Source: Ligaoa zhengdingensis
GTDB lineage: Bacteria; Bacillota; Clostridia; Oscillospirales; Ruminococcaceae
NCBI RefSeq assembly: GCF_014384885.1
Contig: NZ_JACRST010000009.1
Span: 36,119-100,118, forward strand
Direction of reading: 5' to 3'
DNA: 64,000 nucleotides
This document shows positions 62,835-64,000 of the stretch, one piece after another (positions within the stretch are counted from its first letter, which is position 1; every line of letters starts with the position of its first letter). Below the pieces are notes generated by a model that saw only the letters and a program-made list of their open reading frames with translations, was not told the DNA's origin and made no database searches. Made by a program: the position numbers and the translations under genes.

Positions 62835-63710
62835 ATGAGCAAACTGGTACGTTCCATCTCAGAAAACGGGGGAATTGTCTGCACCGCGATCGATTCAACG
62901 GACATCGCCGCGCGAGCGGAACAGATTCATTGCACTTCCGCAGTGGTGACCGCCGCGATTGGCCGCCTGGCAACCGCGGCGTCCTTGATGGGTTCCCAAT
63001 TGAAGGGGGAGGAGGATTCGGTAACGCTGCGCCTGGCGGGCGGCGGTCCGGCTGGATCGATCATCGCAGTGTCCGATTCTAAGGGGAATCCGCGCGTTTA
63101 TGTGCAGAACCCGATCGTCGAGTTGCCGCTCAATCAGTACGGCAAGCTGGATGTGAAGGGGGCTGTGGGTACCCAGGGGTATCTTCAGGTCATCAAGGAT
63201 ATTGGCCTCAAGGAGCCTTATGCGGGGCAGATCCCTATCGTCTCGGGCGAGATCGCAGAGGACATCACCAGCTATTTTGCAGTGAGTGAGCAGATCCCCA
63301 CTGTGTGTGGCCTGGGGGTGCTGGTCAATCCGGACTTGACCGTCAAGGCGGCTGGCGGTTATTTGGTGCAGCTTATGCCCGGTGCTACCGACGAAGAGAT
63401 CGACCGCTTGGAACAGAACGTGCGGGAGATGCCGGCTATTTCCAAGTTGATCGCAGAAGGCGCTACCCCGGAGCAGGTGTGCGAACGCGCTTTGGCTGGG
63501 TTCGCCCCTCAAATTTTAGATGAAGCCTATGTGGAATACCGCTGCAATTGCAGCCGGGAGCGCATCGAGCGCGCTTTGATTTCCCTGGGGAAAAAAGAGC
63601 TCAACGAGATGGCGCAGGAACAGGAAAAGACCGAAGTAGCCTGCCATTTTTGTAATAAAAAGTATCATTTTTCCAGTGAGGATTTAAAAACGCTCGCTGA
63701 AACCTGTTGA
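62835..63710 (+). CDS. hslO: Hsp33 redox-regulated chaperone
   Basis: The protein has 291 residues starting MSKLVRSISENGGIVCTAID after GGAGG. The C-terminal redox switch has CNC (CNCSRERIERAL) and CHFC zinc-binding pairs, which release zinc and activate the chaperone under oxidative stress. The length is standard. It ends in a strong terminator. Confidence 0.96.
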   Translation: MSKLVRSISENGGIVCTAIDSTDIAARAEQIHCTSAVVTAAIGRLATAASLMGSQLKGEEDSVTLRLAGGGPAGSIIAVSDSKGNPRVYVQNPIVELPLNQYGKLDVKGAVGTQGYLQVIKDIGLKEPYAGQIPIVSGEIAEDITSYFAVSEQIPTVCGLGVLVNPDLTVKAAGGYLVQLMPGATDEEIDRLEQNVREMPAISKLIAEGATPEQVCERALAGFAPQILDEAYVEYRCNCSRERIERALISLGKKELNEMAQEQEKTEVACHFCNKKYHFSSEDLKTLAETC

Positions 63711-63720
63711 TAGAAGCGCT

Positions 63721-63756
63721 GGCCCGGCATTTTTCGCCGGGCCTCCCATTTTTTTA
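63721..63756 (+). terminator. Terminator after hslO
   Basis: GGCCCGGC (63721-63728) pairs with GCCGGGCC (63736-63743), followed by TCCCATTTTTTT. Confidence 0.85.
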
Positions 63757-63790
63757 TGTGGCTTTTTTTGTCAGAATATTCAGAAAAGGA

Positions 63791-63819
63791 TTGACATATC
63801 CTATCAATTGTTATATAAT
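63791..63819 (+). promoter_or_regulatory. Consensus promoter of the tRNA cluster
   Basis: A perfect TTGACA (63791-63796), 17-base spacer and TATAAT (63814-63819), 31 bases before the first tRNA, as expected for a stable-RNA operon. Confidence 0.9.
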
Positions 63820-63849
63820 AAATATCGTCGCTTGAGGCGATAGCAGTGG

Positions 63850-63925
63850 GGGAGCATAGCTCAGCTGGGAGAGCATCTGCTTTACAAGCAGAGGGTCACA
63901 GGTTCGAGCCCTGTTGTTCCCACCA
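63850..63925 (+). tRNA. tRNA-Val (anticodon TAC)
   Basis: Seventy-six bases with encoded CCA. The acceptor arms are GGGAGCA and TGTTCCC. The anticodon arm CTGCT-TTACAAG gives anticodon TAC, and the T-arm holds GGTTCGAGCC. Confidence 0.95.
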
Positions 63926-63933
63926 AAAGAAAT

Positions 63934-64000
63934 GGCCTGGTAGTTCAGTTGGTTAGAACGCTAGCCTGTCACGCTAGAGGTCGTGGGTTCGAGCCCCATC
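63934..64000 (+). tRNA. tRNA-Asp (anticodon GTC), cut by the window end
   Basis: The 5' part begins GGCCTGG, the anticodon arm reads CTAGCCTGTCACGCTAG with anticodon GTC, and the T-arm GTGGGTTCGAGCCCCA is complete. The acceptor 3' strand lies beyond the window. The gene follows tRNA-Val by 8 bases. Confidence 0.93.

Overview
The window is GC-rich chromosomal DNA that reads as a spore-forming, anaerobic member of the Clostridia, most like the Oscillospiraceae/Ruminococcaceae. Grounds: a SpoIIE phosphatase and a YtvI-type membrane protein, a complete rnf gene set, a UPF0597-type cysteine desulfidase, the TIGR03960/TIGR03936 radical SAM pair, rplS-lepB-ylqF-rnhB-yraN synteny, and GGAGG ribosome sites with strong sigma-A promoters. 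The genus assignment is inference.

Layout. 1-3 kb (minus strand): an ACT-domain regulator, then hom, thrB and the start of lysC, the aspartate-to-threonine branch; thrC lies far away at 51 kb. 3.3-4.4 kb: YtvI-like protein. 4.6-11.2 kb: the most striking region. A two-repeat P-loop ATPase gene is split into a 5' part (4591-4878) and a 3' part (10412-11227). Between them lie 5,536 bp carrying a large serine recombinase with a coupled small ORF, a MerR regulator, an ECF-type S component, a uridine-kinase-like protein and an amidase-like lipoprotein. Both junctions share CCCATG, and joining them restores the reading frame exactly, so this looks like an excisable, skin-like intervening element.

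11.3-19.2 kb holds mixed housekeeping and regulatory genes: YaaA, an SGNH hydrolase, DUF1905, WYL and AraC regulators, a VOC protein, a helix-hairpin-helix protein cut by an in-frame amber codon, a Gfo/Idh oxidoreductase and a cysteine desulfidase. 19.2-27.7 kb is glycerol kinase followed by a redox block: rnfCDGEA with an unusually short rnfB, apbE to flavinylate Rnf subunits, an FMN-binding lipoprotein and DUF1622. 27.9-33.1 kb holds trkA, trkH and convergent spoIIE.

33.1-43.6 kb is a carbohydrate locus: an AraC regulator divergent from a 2,375-residue secreted GH2 enzyme with discoidin, Ig-like and FIVAR-type modules, then a GH13 alpha-glucosidase. 43.8-53.2 kb is a dense plus-strand housekeeping run: radical SAM pair, rplS, lepB, ylqF, rnhB, yraN, dipeptidase, flavodoxin, thrC and a phosphoesterase. 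53.3-63.7 kb is protein quality control and growth: tig, clpP, clpX, lon, engB, lysA, a TrpR-like repressor, a methyltransferase and hslO. The window ends in a tRNA-Val/tRNA-Asp cluster under a consensus promoter.

Gene names rest on motif recognition by eye; no database search was run.
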